64,000 nucleotides of DNA, from the NCBI RefSeq assembly GCF_037126465.1, contig NC_088201.1, positions 124,694,324 to 124,758,323 on the forward strand, given 5' to 3'. Shown here one piece after another: positions 43,668 through 56,477 of the stretch. The translations under genes were made by a program, and so were the position numbers. A model generated the notes under the pieces. That model saw only the letters and a program-made list of their open reading frames with translations, searched no databases and was not told the DNA's origin. Origin of the DNA: Ornithodoros turicata (Eukaryota; Arthropoda; Arachnida; Ixodida; Argasidae). Numbering within the stretch: position 1 is the first letter of the stretch; every line of letters starts with the position of its first letter.

Positions 43668-45163
43668 CTGTGACAAGCGTTCTAAACAAATGGCAGAATG
43701 TCAGAGAGTGCATGACCAATTATTGAATAATTCTCGATTATAAGTTGGCACAGTTGAAGGAACAGCGAAGGTGATCACCTTACCAGTTAATGCAAAAAGA
43801 AAAGAAAAAAGTAACGCCAGAGTAACATTGAAATAAAATATTTTTGTTATGCGCAGTATGTCCCCCTCGGCTGCTAGTCTGCAACTTTATTTGCCTGAGG
43901 CGAGCGCCGCCTTCTCCCTCTCTTTCTCTCTCTTTTCATTCTTTTTTCCTGTGGTATTTTGGCACGCGCGACCCGCGTCGGACAGGTGGTGGTGATGGTG
44001 GTTATGAAAGGGCTCGCCGTTCTCTGCCTCGCAGTGGTGGGCAACGTCAATTTGGGGAATATACGTCCTGGACCGACTTCTGTCGCCGACTGTGCCGCAT
44101 ATTTCCGAAAGCGTTTGAGGAAAACCTAGGATAAACCCCAGAAAGACAGTTACTTTCGCTAGCAGATGATTCTGGGAGTGCCAATGAAACGTGCTCTGTC
44201 ACCCGACGTCACGAGACGCTGTGGAGCAACACCATCTAGATACAGCAAGGCCTCTTTCTTCGTCCTTTGCACACGCACCACGTAACGCTAGTTGTCCGAC
44301 ACGACCGCGTTAGACGACAACGACGAAGTGGAGACAAGTGCAGCACGCGCTCTACGCTCTCCAGAACAAGTTCGATTTTAGAGTACGTGATCATGTGCTT
44401 TTGGCATCTTGTTAAAGCTTCGTGTTGTGTTCACTTTGCATGAGCCCTCCTGGGGCCCTATTCCGAGCTACCGATTGCGCGTGACCGACACTGTCGGTAG
44501 GCGAGGATCGCTCGCTCTCGATCGACATTGCGGGAACGACACATGCAACTTTTGATATTCCGACGGCGCGGCATCCTTGAATCGCGAGGTGCACCGCGCG
44601 AGCTAGCGAGTTGTTTGCAACCGATGGCACGTGATGCGTGATGTCACATAACGACGGCACCGAGCATTTGGTATTTCCTTGCCTTCTAAACGTGTCGCTT
44701 GTGAACGACGCTATCGGCTGAGTGTCGGTGCACGAGCGACTGCTCAGACTCAGTCGTTTGGCCTGTCGATTAGCCAGAGCATTCAACGGAGATGGCTGCA
44801 AGTTACTTCGCGTGGCTGCTATCTAGGCCAACGCGGTCGGAACCTATGTACACGTCGACCTGCCTTCATCGCTCTGTGAGGGAGAAGCGGCCTCGGGCGG
44901 TGCCATATAAATGACTGTTGATGCGGACTCCGAGGCCGGCAGTGCCCGTATCCCGAGTCTCCTGCATCCCGGTCGTCGCCACTGACCCTATCACAGAGGC
45001 GAGCCGCTCCTCCAGCTCAGAGAGCGATTCTTTCGGAGGGAGGACCTCCTCCCGTCCCCTGCGTGTGGTGTGAGATGCGAGCTGCCTTGGCTTTGGTGGC
45101 GCTTTTCCAGTCAGTCCGCGTCTAAAAATTCCCATTGAACACAACTTCAATCAAGCAGTGGGA
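43668..45163. other. Upstream of the first reprolysin exon found; no gene recognised
   Basis: Expected to contain the propeptide and signal-peptide exons, but I could not identify them. Minus-strand ORFs at 44801-44412 and 45150-44866 show no family resemblance. Confidence 0.3.
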
Positions 45164-45480
45164 TATTGCAACAACAACAACATATATATTCTGATGATGA
45201 AGGGGGGGGGGGGAGGTTTTCCACTCTAGGAGTGGAACGCCACCCCATAGCTAGAGGGCTAATATGCGTGGTGACATTGATGGGTGATGAGGATGCGAAA
45301 TGACGGGAATGATCGGAGCGGCGATGGCGATGATCAACGTGATCGTGATGGTGGTAATGTCCGAGAGCGCTGCTGGGGTCATAATGAGTTCTTTAGGCCT
45401 GTCGCCTCAAAAGAGCCAACTACATGACGTAAGGCCGCCCTGGAGTGGGCCGCGGTGTCCCAAGGGCCGAGGATGGGGAT
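45164..45480 (-). pseudogene. LINE 3' end, truncated copy
   Basis: Reverse complement of the 3' end at 9500-9837: the tail (AACAAC)n at the left end, then TTTTCCACTCTAGGAGTGGA, GTGATCGTGATGGTGG, and the C-terminal coding remnant around GTCGCCTCAAA. Same family as 8455-9837. Confidence 0.75.
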
Positions 45481-47385
45481 ATTGCAGTCGTCACTGCTGC
45501 CGCGAATTTTGAGATTTTTGTTTGTGTTTCGTATCTGATACTAATTCACGCACCTATCTCCACCTCTCAACGGGTTTCACTGCACCACCGCTGGCGTTCA
45601 AACGTGTAGCCAGCTCGCACTACTCCCTATTTCTGTCTTGCGATGTGTAGCCAGCGGACAGCCCACCCGCAAAGGGATTACGGTGCTCCCCCACATAGTC
45701 GAGCACATTGTGAAACTGCTCCGAGGTGGGACGTGAAGCGCGTACCGGTGAATCCATCGCAGACAGAGGAAATAAAAAAAAAAGAAGAAGCACAGCTTGT
45801 TTCTTTTCTTCTTTTTTTGTTTGTTCTTTTATTGCCTGTGTTCGCTTTTATCTCAAATGCACAAAGTGATATTTGCGAATGCGCTCGTGCAATCGCTTTG
45901 TCGTCGTCGTCTGGGATGCGCGTGACAGTGACGTTGAACACGTCGACAGGCTGAACGATGGTAAATAGCCCAAGCGCGCGATCGTTAGTTCGTTAGATCG
46001 TTAGCGCGTTCGAATGTTTCAAAGACAAAGACAACAAAAACAACAGTGCTAAAGTTCGTTTGCCCCTGGTTCAGTAAGTTCGCCGAAGACATTCAGATAA
46101 AAAGTGAAGAAGGTGACTTGATAAAGCTGTTTAGTCAGCAACCTTGTACTGCCAAGAAATCGTCGGTACAGTTCAGAACTTTTCCTTTTTGCAACTATTT
46201 TGCATTCCATCTCGAAACGTGCGTATAACTTTACAAGAGAATAAATCTTCCCGACCAGTCAAATCTGTGCCGTGTTTGCTCGACATATGGAGCCGATCCA
46301 TTGAAACTGTAAGATGGGGCTCATTCTTTGCACTGGAATCTCCTTGGTGGATGTTTAACATCAAGAAATGTGCAAATGGACTTGCACCAGAGACTCCTGT
46401 GCATCTGATATGTAGTTCATGCAGCAACAAACACGGCGCTAAATAGGTCTGTAAGGTAAACAATGATCTCATTCAAGACCGAGCACAAAAGAACGTTGAA
46501 GCCGGAAAGGCGAGTATACTAACACAGAAATAAGTAGAATCCCTCATCACCCTTGACTTTCATTAGAAGTTTATGTGAGTATCTGAGACTCATGTGATAT
46601 TCTTTAATACATCTAGTTCACATCGGGGCTATAAATTGGTTTTACTGTCCCATGGTTAATAGTATAGTAATGCATAGCATGAAATGTTTTATCGAAATAT
46701 GAAATTTAAAGCAGTTATATAATTGGAGCTTACAGGAGAGTATGGCTGCTGTGCTTGTTATACCGCCGGCAAATGTACATAGTCCTCGGTTATATTGCCC
46801 TTAAGACGTAAGACGGGCTCCAGTCAGTCCACCCACAGGGGTGGCATCCAATGTATTGCTCCATAGACGAAAGTGTGCTGGGCGAACGCAATACATCCTG
46901 GACAGGTCCTGGTCGCACGTCACAGGAAACGTCAAGGCACACGTGACCTTAAAGATGGAGGCGCCCGTGATCGGCGCCCAAAACGTTTGTAAACAACGCG
47001 ATTGTTGTTTGTGCTCAACGTTTCGCATGTCTTTCGATCGCGGTAATTATTTTTATCCGATAATCTCGCAGTGAAACGCGCAGTTTAGCACATAAGACCT
47101 CGTGCTGTTGACGACTTCCAAAGATGTGGTGACGACCGCGCGTTAGGTCCCACTGAGCCGACGCGATACACTTAAACTAAGGAGAAATTGGTTACTATGT
47201 TGCGGAAGAAGCACCACAAAGTTTACGCTGGCAAAATACATGCATCTCTTGGCTTTATGACGACGGAAATATCTCGGTAAGCGGCAAAACGACATGTAAA
47301 CAAAGCCAAATGACCTCGAAATGACGTTTTCTATGACGTGCGACCAGGACATCATGGCCGCTTTGCCAAAAGCAAGCTCACAGCA
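45481..47385. other. No gene recognised
   Basis: GACGTGCGACCAGGAC occurs near 47335 and a related block lies at 46904-46920 in the other orientation. Small ORFs (for example 46144-46446 on the plus strand) are not recognisable. Confidence 0.3.
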
Positions 47386-47659
47386 GGGGCGGATCCAGGG
47401 AAGATCCTGGCGGGGGGGGGGGGGGGCACTAAAAAAAGGAGAGAAGACGGGGGGGGGGGTCGCCATGTAAGACGGCGAGCTGCTGCGCTTTCATTTCACA
47501 CCAGAACTTTATTTATGATCTACATATTGCGAAGCTTAGCAAGCTGTAGAGGAACGCGGCGTGTGCGGAAAACGGAGCGTGCGGCAGGAAAATCTGCCGG
47601 AATGGGGGGGAGAGGTATGTCTCGGGGGGGCAGTGCCCCCTCCCCCCCTGGATCCGCCC
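47386..47659. mobile_element. GGGCGGATCC palindromic MITE
   Basis: Begins GGGGCGGATCCAGGG and ends CCCTGGATCCGCCC, with G-rich and C-rich arms. It abuts the 3' LTR piece of gypsy element 2 at 47660, so it inserted into that LTR or marks its truncation. Confidence 0.65.
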
Positions 47660-47877
47660 ATGGTCACAGTCGTCTGCCCGGAACTTTTTGTTCCCGTTGG
47701 TCGTCTGCTGCAGGTGTTCCTTGCCAAGTGCACAGTCCTTTTTGGGGATGGGATGCCTCAAGGGATAATCCGCTGTCTAGACAGCCCTCTATCTGTCTGC
47801 TGTCGTACAGTACTGGCATCCCGTATTTCCCTATCTTTTGGGCCCTTCACTAACTTAATACACTTCAAATTCTAACA
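47660..47877 (-). repeat. 3' LTR of gypsy element 2, partial
   Basis: Starts TGTTAGAATTTGAAG right after the polypurine tract and is cut at 47660 by the GGGCGGATCC element. Colinear with 59947-59739. Confidence 0.7.
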
Positions 47878-48078
47878 CCTCCCCGCCATGAATGTTCCAG
47901 GACACTTGATGTCACGGGAACATTAAAACTCCACCTGAATGCGGGATTTGCCACACTGCAAGCTTGCAACGTCAGTTGCAGCGGAGCCCAATTCACAACA
48001 CAATACACACAGAATAGGACCTCACCCTGTACGTTCCAAGATCCACCAGATCATTCAATACTTTCAGGCTATTTACAT

Positions 48079-48327
48079 TTAATGTCCCTCAGATATGCCT
48101 TCGGAAGTCGTATTTACTCTTGACAAAGCGTCGGCACATTTATTTAATTCTCCCTTCATGTGAGCTATTTCAATGTCGTACTTCTGCAAGACAAACGCCA
48201 AACGCGTAAGACGTGCACTGGAAGATGCCGAGTGAGAAAGGAATGGCAACAGATTATGATCCGTGGTGATCTTAATTTTTGCACCGAAGAGCCATGTGTC
48301 GAGACGTCCCAATGTCCACACAACCAC
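48079..48327 (-). pseudogene. pol: gypsy element 2 RNase H
   Basis: Contains LGRLDTWLFGAKIKITTDHN, then SARLTRLAFVLQKYDIEIAH and NKCADALSRV, the T-D-H-N and A-D-A-L-S-R blocks. The upstream half (PIAFLSRKLT-like) is in another frame at 48377-48330. It ends with a stop 200 bases before the 3' LTR, so RNase H is the last domain of pol. Confidence 0.82.
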
Positions 48328-48378
48328 GCGTACGCTTCATGCTCTATTGTTGTCCACCGGATCTGCATTGGGGTCAAG

Positions 48379-49291
48379 TCAGAAAGGCAATCGGCCTATC
48401 GACCTTTTCCGCCTCTTGCGAGGGACGTGCTCCAATCGCTCGTTCCGACGCATCGGTGGCTGATATGTAGCCCTTCTCCAGATCAGGGTAGCCAATGTTG
48501 AAACAACTGCGAATGCATATTTCAGTATTCGGAACGCATCGTCCGCTTCCTTACTCAAGGGTATATTATTTGGAACTCTCCTATTCGTGAGGCTCGTCAG
48601 TGGTAACACTACTTCCGAATAGTGTGGAATGTAGTGCCGATAATAGTTAACGAGACCAAGGGCGCTGCACAACTCTGTTTTTGTTTTTGGTGACTCGAGG
48701 TTGACTATCGCTCTGACCCTTTCTGTATCTGGGGCATGCGTGCCCGATCCCACTACGTGCCCCAAGTATCTGACACTCTGCTGAGCGAATCGGCATTTTG
48801 TAGAGTTAATCACGAGACCCGCCTCCGAGATCGTCGTCAACACCCACCCGAGGTGATCTAAGTGTCCTTCCCAGGTCTCGGAATACATTGCCACATCGTC
48901 GATATATGCCGCCGCATATCCCCTATGTTTGTGCAGAGCTTGATTTATGACGCGCTGAAAGGTGGCAGCCGAATTTCTTAGCCCGTATGGCATAACTTTC
49001 CATGCGTAGATACCCCGTGGCGAAGCGAACGCCGCTGAGATTCAGGATCCAATGCAATCTGCCAGTAACCGCGGGTGAGATATAGGTAGATATAGGTAGG
49101 GTAGTTATGTACCGCGCTTTAGCTGCCTGATATAGCAACTCAGTTGCATTTCTCATTGGGAAACTGTCGGGTTCTGTGATCGCATTTAACTGGCGATAGT
49201 CGATACACATCCGTACGGATCCATCCTTTTTCGCGACGCACACTATGGGATGTGCGAACGACCTCACGATCTCATTCGAGAAGCTGATCAA
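48379..49291 (-). pseudogene. pol: gypsy element 2 reverse transcriptase
   Basis: In order: FAHPIVCVAKKDGSVRMCID, YRQLNAITEPDSFPM, MPYGLRNSAATFQRVINQ, the catalytic AAYIDDVAMYSE, RYLGHVVGSGTHAP and LGLVNYYRHYIPHYSE. All are Ty3/gypsy-type. A frameshift near 48960 and loss of the first catalytic Asp (TTLPIS where T-T-L-D-L-S is expected) inactivate it. Confidence 0.88.
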
Positions 49292-49387
49292 TCTGTCGTT
49301 CCACTTCGTTTCTCAATGCGATGAGAACCTTGTATGGATAAGGAGACCCAGGTTTCGCATGTGGCACAAATGTTATCCTATGGGCTC

Positions 49388-49933
49388 CTACTCTGCATCT
49401 ACCTGGCTTCTGTGAGAAACAGTGAGCAAACTGCTCAAGAACTTTCGACAGTTGTTTTCTCTGATTTCTGTTGAGATGCGTACACTCGACTTCTGCAGGG
49501 ACTTCATCACCGTGAACTCCTTAACTTTAGTCCTTAGATTGTATCGGTTTACATAATCCCTCTGAATGCGTTCGGCCCTCTCATCCACAATACGTGCGGC
49601 TTCTGCCATTTTACCTCGCAGGTCTTTGTTCTTTGTCTAAGTGGAGAAGAGAGGTTGGCCATGCTCAGCAGGCCTGCTACTCTTATAGTCGCAGTCTTAT
49701 ACTCGCAGGTCACTCAAGTGCTGTGCGGCTGACATATTAAGACCGCTTGGTGGTGTCCATTGCCCTGTCCACGATTTTTGCAAGATGTTTAATGGACCAT
49801 TTGGGGTACGCCCGTACATCAGCTCAAAAGGAGATTTTCCGGTTATGTCGTGAGGTACTTCTCTATAGGCCCACAATATGCATGGGACATACCAGTCCCA
49901 TTCTCGCTGTTCAGCTATCACGTGTCGCAACAC
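49388..49933 (-). pseudogene. pol: gypsy element 2 integrase C-terminal region
   Basis: MLRHVIAEQREWDWYVPCIL and SPFELMYGRTPNGPLNIL are the standard region after the integrase core. It continues into AARIVDERAERIQRDYVNRY. From there the sequence runs without a break into the RT N-terminal linker (VERQIDQLL) at about 49290. Confidence 0.8.
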
Positions 49934-50980
49934 TGACTTAAATGTGCAATTCCATCGTTCAACGACCCCATTACTTTGCGGGTGTTTGGTTTGGAGAATC
50001 GCATGTTTATGCCCAAGCGCTTATGTAAGTCAATCGGCAATGTTGACGCGAAATTTGTTCCCTGACCCGAACAGATCATCTTCGGTGTTCCGTACCGCAA
50101 GAACACGTCCAATAACGCCTGGCAGGTTGCCTTTGCAGTTAGCGTTCGTAATGGTATCGCCTCCGCCCATCGGGTGTACAAATCAACTACACAAAGGGCA
50201 TACCGATGACCGCGTGCGGATGGGGGTTCAAGTGGCCCGATACAGTCCATATACACGACCTGAAACGGCACTTGTGGCCTCGTTAATGGTGTAATGGGCA
50301 CGCAATCTTTTCTACTAGGAGAGGATGACACCTGGCAAGAGTGGCAGCTTTGACAGTAGGATTTCGTGTCAGCTACCACGGTAGGCCAATAAAATCCGCT
50401 TCGTATCAGTTGCCTAGTTTTCTTTTTACCGAGATGACCCCCACACGGCATGTCATGACCTAGGCGTAGGACCTCCTTCCGTCGCGATTTCGGAAGCACT
50501 AGTTGTTCCTCTTTTCTCCCATCAACATCCTCGACATGGAACAGTAAACCGTCTTCCACTGTCATGCCGTGACTACACGTTTTGGCGTGCTCCCACGCGT
50601 CAGCTAATGTCGAGTCACTCGTTTGTTCTCTCCGAAAGTCTGACTCTTCGTGGCTTATTTTAGGGCTCCAATCTGTTTCCACTATGAGAACGTTGGCGAT
50701 ATTAGCCTCATCCGCCTCCTCCTCTTCAAATTCTGTGTGATCAGCGGTTTCGAGGCATTTCCAATGCTCCACTTCTACTTCTCGCTCGAGAGCTATGATC
50801 ATTTTAGAGTCAGCATTTAACTTGTGTTCTCTTCTGTTTAAGTCCACGTAATCTTCCGGTGTTGGCAATGCCCCGAGACCCTTTGCCAACTGATCTGTAA
50901 CTGCAAAGAGGGTTACCACGCTTTGGTTCACATTCCCTTCCTTTCCCGTTAAGAGGGCATACCAGCTCTCCGTCCCAATG
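49918..50980 (-). pseudogene. pol: gypsy element 2 integrase
   Basis: After an acidic linker (TDWSPKISHEESDFRREQ) come GHDMPCGGHLGKKKTRQL and CQSCHSCQ, the HHCC zinc domain, then VVYMDCIGPLEPP with the first Asp. The second Asp block reads ICSGQGTNF where D is expected. The Glu block reads GSLNDG where the family has N-G-x-x-E. Both changes abolish activity. Confidence 0.85.
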
Positions 50981-51059
50981 TATTTCCTATGGAAGAGTTC
51001 TTATGCTTTTTCTCGGTAACCACCGCGCAGATTTTGACAGGGGTCGTTTCACCATAAAG

Positions 51060-53308
51060 AGAAAGACGAGATGAAGAGAATAATGTATTAGATTTCTCAC
51101 ACATGTCGTATGTATTTTACGGCGACGTCACGAATGTGAAAAAAATACACAATTTTTGTCCTCCCTCTTTGAACAGGTTTTTATTAAACTTCTATAGCCA
51201 TTTCGAAAAAACTTTCCATTTACTTTCTCTCGAAATATTTCAGGAATCGATAGACACTAAATTGTCTACCACAAGTACTACTGTCTACTGTCTACCACAC
51301 CATATGTTAGTTTTTATTAAAAAAGCATGAAATGTGAGTACGCGTAAACACCGACCGAAGCTCAGCGAAACACGTCTGAAACACGTCATTCTGTGTTGCC
51401 ATCTGGTGACGCGAAAGCAAAACTGCGCGGACCGTATCCTTCCGCCGATTAAGCTTGCGCGTGCGCAGCGTACTGCTGGTTCCTCTCTCCTCTTTACTTT
51501 CATAGACCGCTGACTTACGGCATGGCCTTGGGGACCAGAACAAAAGCTTACTTAGCTCCTCGTGAAGGGATTATCGTCTGAGACAGCATTGTCGCGGCCC
51601 GCGTAATGTAAAGAAAAAGCTCACAGAGACCAACAACCGTCTTCTTTTTTCGGTGCGCGCATAGAGAAGCGAGATGAGTTTATTAGCTTCACATGGAACC
51701 TAGGTTAGGTGCAAGATGTTCGGAATCTAGCCTCAGTATCTCCGTTGTATGAAGCGCAGTATGATGTATGATGTATCACTTGTGCAAAATCATAATAAGC
51801 ATTTTCCAGTGCCTGATACGCCTAAGCTTGTTGTTCATTATTATTTTATCACTGTATATTCTTTTACTGTTTGTTGCATCTTAGCGTTGAATTGCTCAAT
51901 GAGCAACCGTCCGCACCCTCACTGACGATCCCACGTTCTTTTACGATCCACACTTCTGGATTAGAAATTAATCTTCCAACTTGGGAATGTGTTACTATGC
52001 ACAATATGGTACAAAATTTCGATTATGCCTTTTATGCATGTCGATTATGTCTTTCGATTCTGCGCGAGCTCAGTCCGCTAACAAAGAAAAAAAGGGGGGG
52101 TATATGTTTATTCACACAAAAGGAGATGTCAACCAGGCAAAGGGCGGAAATGTTAGCCTCTGAATAAGGAACAAACACACAAAGCCCTGGACCGATAACG
52201 CAGAAAATGTGGGTTCGAGTCCTACAGCTGGCTAACCTTTGCAGTGACTCCCTTCGCTCAAAGGTTAGCCTGCGCTACGGCGGCTTGCTATTCCCGGCTA
52301 AGAAAAAATAGAAAAAGAAAGGAAGAAACAAATCAAAAGAAGAAAACAAAAACGTAACAAACACGAACGGAAAATAAACACGAAATTGATCACGGCAGAG
52401 GCGGAGAGTTTTCCTGGGGGGAAAGGAACAAAATGCATTGAGTCCTCGGTGTTTGACCCGAAATGCGCGCAATATAATGAATATGGCCAATGAAATGGAG
52501 CAGCGGGGGTTGAACCCGCTCCCAACGGATATGTGTTCCGAAGATCCTACCGTTACATCTCACTGGCCAGCTGCTGGTACCTTTTCGACTGCCTCATTTC
52601 ATTGATCTGATTGCTTTGGGCGAAATTCAGGCTATGTGTTGTGTCATCCTCTGTGTTTCTTCGCCTCACCTTTGATAATGAGTATGGTGGACGGATAGAT
52701 ATTTTACAAATTGCAAGATGCATTTTTGGGGTTGGTGCCTCTTCGCTCTTTTGACCCGGGCGCGCCGAGCCCCAAAGGTTGGTGTCAGTCTCTTAGCGGG
52801 ACTTCCCGGGGGAGGCGGCGCCCCCCCTCAGTTCATGTTCCGACATCACTATTTAACATACAAACTCAACAAATTTCGCTTCCTGTCCAAGTCATTTTAG
52901 CGAACGAAATCAACATTTTTGTAGGCTTAGGCTTAGCGAGGCGGACGCGAGGGAGCAGCACGTTAGTTAGTTGATTATTAGGTTAGTAAAAGTTCGATGA
53001 TTGCATTTTCATGTTGAGGTTAGTCTAAGTGGGCTTTGGCAGTTTCCGCGCACAAATGGCCAGATAACATTTATTTACAGTAGTTTATTTTTCAGCGGGG
53101 ACGTCGATCACTTTATTTTTGAGATACGCCCAATTTTTCGATACTGGTTCCCTGGATTTTCCATCTTTCGACACTCCTTGCCGGTTGCGCGTTGGATGAC
53201 CCAAAACTTGTACCCGTCTGTCTTTGAACCGCGAACACAGGGAGGCCTTCTGACGAAGATAAGGAAAAGCTCGGGGTCACTGTGGATTCTCCGCCGAACT
53301 AGTGACTT
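51060..53308. other. Sequence inserted within or beside gypsy element 2; no gene recognised
   Basis: Contains two tRNA-like segments (52200-52240 and 52495-52572), an inverted repeat GGCTAACCTTTG/CAAAGGTTAGCC at 52231-52269 and a G-run. ORFs are small and unrecognised. Confidence 0.3.
52495..52572 (-). repeat. tRNA-like segment (SINE or tRNA pseudogene)
   Basis: On the minus strand a GGTTCAACCCC B-box lies in a 5-bp T-stem (GCGGG/CCCGC), preceded by an anticodon-like CTTCGGAACA hairpin region. The acceptor stem does not pair convincingly, so I do not call a functional tRNA. Confidence 0.4.
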
Positions 53309-53463
53309 CACAGGCAGCACAATGTACTGAAAGTCGAGCGCAATGGGGGTGGTCGGGTGTGTGGAAGGCCTTGAAAAGACACCCGGGAAACTAAAGAACA
53401 TTGATAAGTCGCATACCGTCCACCCCTATTGCACTCGACTTTCAGTACATTCTGCTGCCTGGG
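53309..53463. mobile_element. Palindromic MITE, copy 2
   Basis: Same termini and arms as 40061-40213 (GGCAGCACAATGTACTGAAA ... TTTCAGTACATTCTGCTGCC), with a few substitutions in the loop-proximal part. Confidence 0.8.
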
Positions 53464-56400
53464 TCTACGCTGAACGAAAGGTGTAATGTGAAGTACCCTG
53501 TGAAAACCAAGGAGTGTCTAAAAATATAGTACCGAAGTTTCCGGGTAATAATCAGCGCATTATGAGACGGAATTTGTGCTCCGAGACCTGCTCGCGCGTC
53601 AAGTTCCTTTCATTTTATCTTGTTCATTTATACATAAAGACGGAGTTGAAGGTCTTTTAGGAGCTTCCTTCTTTTCCTTTTTTTGAATAGCTATTGCTAA
53701 ATGAAATGCATTTATTTAGGCTGACTGTTTGTAAGTATTGAGCCTATCAAAAGGCCGAAAATCATAACATCGAACTATCAGAAGGCCGAAAGCCAGAAGA
53801 CCGAAAAATCATAACGCCGAACTGTCAGAAGGCCGAAAATAAGAAGGCTGAAAACGGAAAGGCCAAAGAGACACATGCTGAGCACTCCAGTGAATGACCA
53901 CTGAATGGGATGGTGTAGATTACGAAAACGTTTTGTGGCTATTGTATTAGAAATCAAATAACTGGAATGCATAGCATTTTGTGCTCGTAAATAGACTATC
54001 CAGCGAAGATGAAAAACGATAATCTACAACATGTTTACTACGAAAAGAAAATGTGCTGTGGGTAAAGTGCGGATAATTGTGCATTAAAAGCCCCTGAAAT
54101 ATAGGTGCAAGTGAGAACTGAAATCTAGATAGCCGATGAAGCACATCACAGCCTACCGAGTGTTATCGTTCGCTTTGCGGATTTGTTGAAATTGGGAGAC
54201 ACAGGGTTCTTTTTCTTCCCCCCCCCCATGCGTTAATGAATAATTAAATCTACATTCCATTCAACGAGCAACATAAAATGGATAGAGTTCGCTGCATTAG
54301 TTCGCTAGCGATATCGTTCGCTGGATGCTCGTATTTCTCCACTGTCGGTCAGACACAGGTGTTACAGTTGTCCTTACATCTTTTTCTGGGCCGACGTTTA
54401 TGGGTTATAAAAGCTCTACACCCACTAATTCAGTTGTTTCATTGCCCTTACAACTCCACTTCTGCTGAAAATACGGTTCATCAACATAGAAAGTATTAGA
54501 GAACAACTACAACATCATTGTCCCGGGTGAGTTGGGAGCTACGTCCGACGATCCGACGATCGTATCGTCGGACGTACTGACGTCGAACGACGTTCAGCGA
54601 GCGTGAAGTCAGAGCCTCAGGATAGTGGGCATATGCGTTTTATCTCATTGGTACGAATACAGAAGGTAATAGAGAGTTTTAGCAGACCGTTGATAACGTG
54701 ACTTGCGTCGAACCGTATCAACCGGAACCAATCAGTGGATAAGATTTTGAGTCATGCACAACTGCGATTGGTTCCGATAGGCACGATAACCTTGTCAACC
54801 GTATATTAAAACTCACTAATGTGTCCTTGCACCCATTATTCTGTCGTACTCCCCTTTATAAAAGAACGCGGGTACCATTTTTCCAACATATCTGCCAGAA
54901 ATACGTAGAAGGTAGCACGACCTTGGAAATTCACCAGTGATGAATCAACCTCGTGTCATAGTCCAGATTTATTTGTTGTTGGAGAATGGCTTCCTCATCT
55001 TGCTGCGTTATCTGTGTTCAGCAAACTTTGCGAGAGAGGAACAGAAAGAACAGATGTAATCGGCACAATGCAGGCGGTGCAGCAGGTGTAACCACATTTA
55101 TGTTTCTTGTTCAATGGTTCTAGTATGCATTAGCATGAATGTTAATTTAAAAAATCCCGTCTCCCAATTTAAACAAATAACGAGATGGCACTTGACCGGC
55201 TATGATCCGTTCCCTCAGCTGTTCACAACGGCGCTCCTGTAATTTCCGGGATACGAAAAAAATCGTCCCCGGAGAAATCGTCCAGGATGGGAACCTAGGT
55301 TAGAACCGGGCCCTAGGTTAGTTTTCAGGGGTTAGGTTAGTTTAGGCTTTTTTTTTTAGAGTCCTCAGTCCATCGCATCGTCCTGATCACATTATAACTG
55401 GATATTCCGAAATCCTAAGCTGTTATTTGAAGAAAAGTAATTGATAACAGTACAAACATGGGTAAGAAACATCTACCCTGTGTCCTTTTATTCTCTGTCG
55501 AATCGTTCCTCTTGGCACTCAGAAAGAAAAACAGTTTATGTTGGGAATATCGCGACTCCCGCTGCGAGGCCTCGCCACTCGACCTTTCGGTATCTTCCTT
55601 GGTTGGTTTGCTGTGTGTCGACCCGAAGCCTTTATCGCCCTTCACCTTCTTTGTACGGTTTTGCAATCTAGCACACCAAGGCGAGAAGAAATGGAGTCCC
55701 CTGTCATTGGGGGTTGTCGACTGACATCATTTTCCTTAGCCGGTGTAATGTGAAAGAAAAAGAAGGGCCAACATGGGGGACACAGGAGTCTTTAAATATC
55801 TTACTGAAGTTTCCGGGTAATGATAAGAAGTCTATTCTGCGGCGAAAATTTTGAAAAGTATTTTGCACCAACGCCTTGTAAGTGAATTCAAATATTTGAT
55901 CATGCTTACTTACCACAAATATATATACCAAAGGTATCATCAAGTACCAAAGGTGTTATCAAGGTAAATTGCATGTAAGCGAGTGCCGCAAAAAAAAAGA
56001 CAAAGAAAAAGAAAGAAAAGGGAATACTGTCTCGAGCACCAGATTTTCCTGACTGACATTGTAAGCGCTGTGTGTTCATAGCCTAATTTAAAGCCGCTGG
56101 TGCATCCAGTCGAGAGTCTCCGAGATACCGACATCTCGGGCGAGCTTTGATAGCATATGAAGTTACCTTTCCTTGGCCATTTCCTGATTTCTTAATTGGC
56201 AATCGCCTTGTGCTCAGACTCACTGCTGGCAACATTCGTTTATAATACCATCTGCGTGTGTACTGTCCATATTGACATCCATACTATCAGATCACACCTG
56301 TACGTCGGCATACTGTAAGTATGCACTAGTAAAACAATACGAAGAACACTAAAAATTCCATAATCAGTCAGCACAGACGCCACTGACTCGTGGAAACAAT

Positions 56401-56477
56401 AACTGTAGCAAAAATATATAACAACAAAATAAAAATAAAGTACTGATATAGCAATATGAGACAAGCAAAAAGACGTG
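53464..56477. other. Repeat-rich spacer, no gene recognised
   Basis: Blocks ACCGAAGTTTCCGGGTAAT at about 53531 and CTGAAGTTTCCGGGTAATGA at about 55803 mark two copies of a diverged repeat. Also here are the minisatellite at 53745-53872, a hairpin at 54541-54576, a TIR-like element near 54670-54822 (GAGAGTTTTAGCAG/TTAAAACTCAC ends) and TTAGGTTAG-type sequence at 55303-55350. Confidence 0.35.
53745..53872 (+). repeat. Minisatellite of GGCCGAAA units
   Basis: Irregular repetition of AGAAGGCCGAAA, alternating with CATAACRYCGAACT. Units are roughly 12-40 bases. Confidence 0.6.

Noticed and set aside
44412..45150. Minus-strand ORFs of 129 and 94 codons as missing propeptide exons
   Set aside because: No splice sites in the right phase and no resemblance to reprolysin propeptides.
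47561..47875. Shared ORF with 59697-59945 as a conserved protein
   Set aside because: The shared sequence is the LTR of gypsy element 2. The open frame is incidental and shifts relative to flanks in both copies.
55303..55350. Interstitial telomeric repeat (TTAGG)n
   Set aside because: Only a few imperfect TTAGGTTAG-like units with no regular array.
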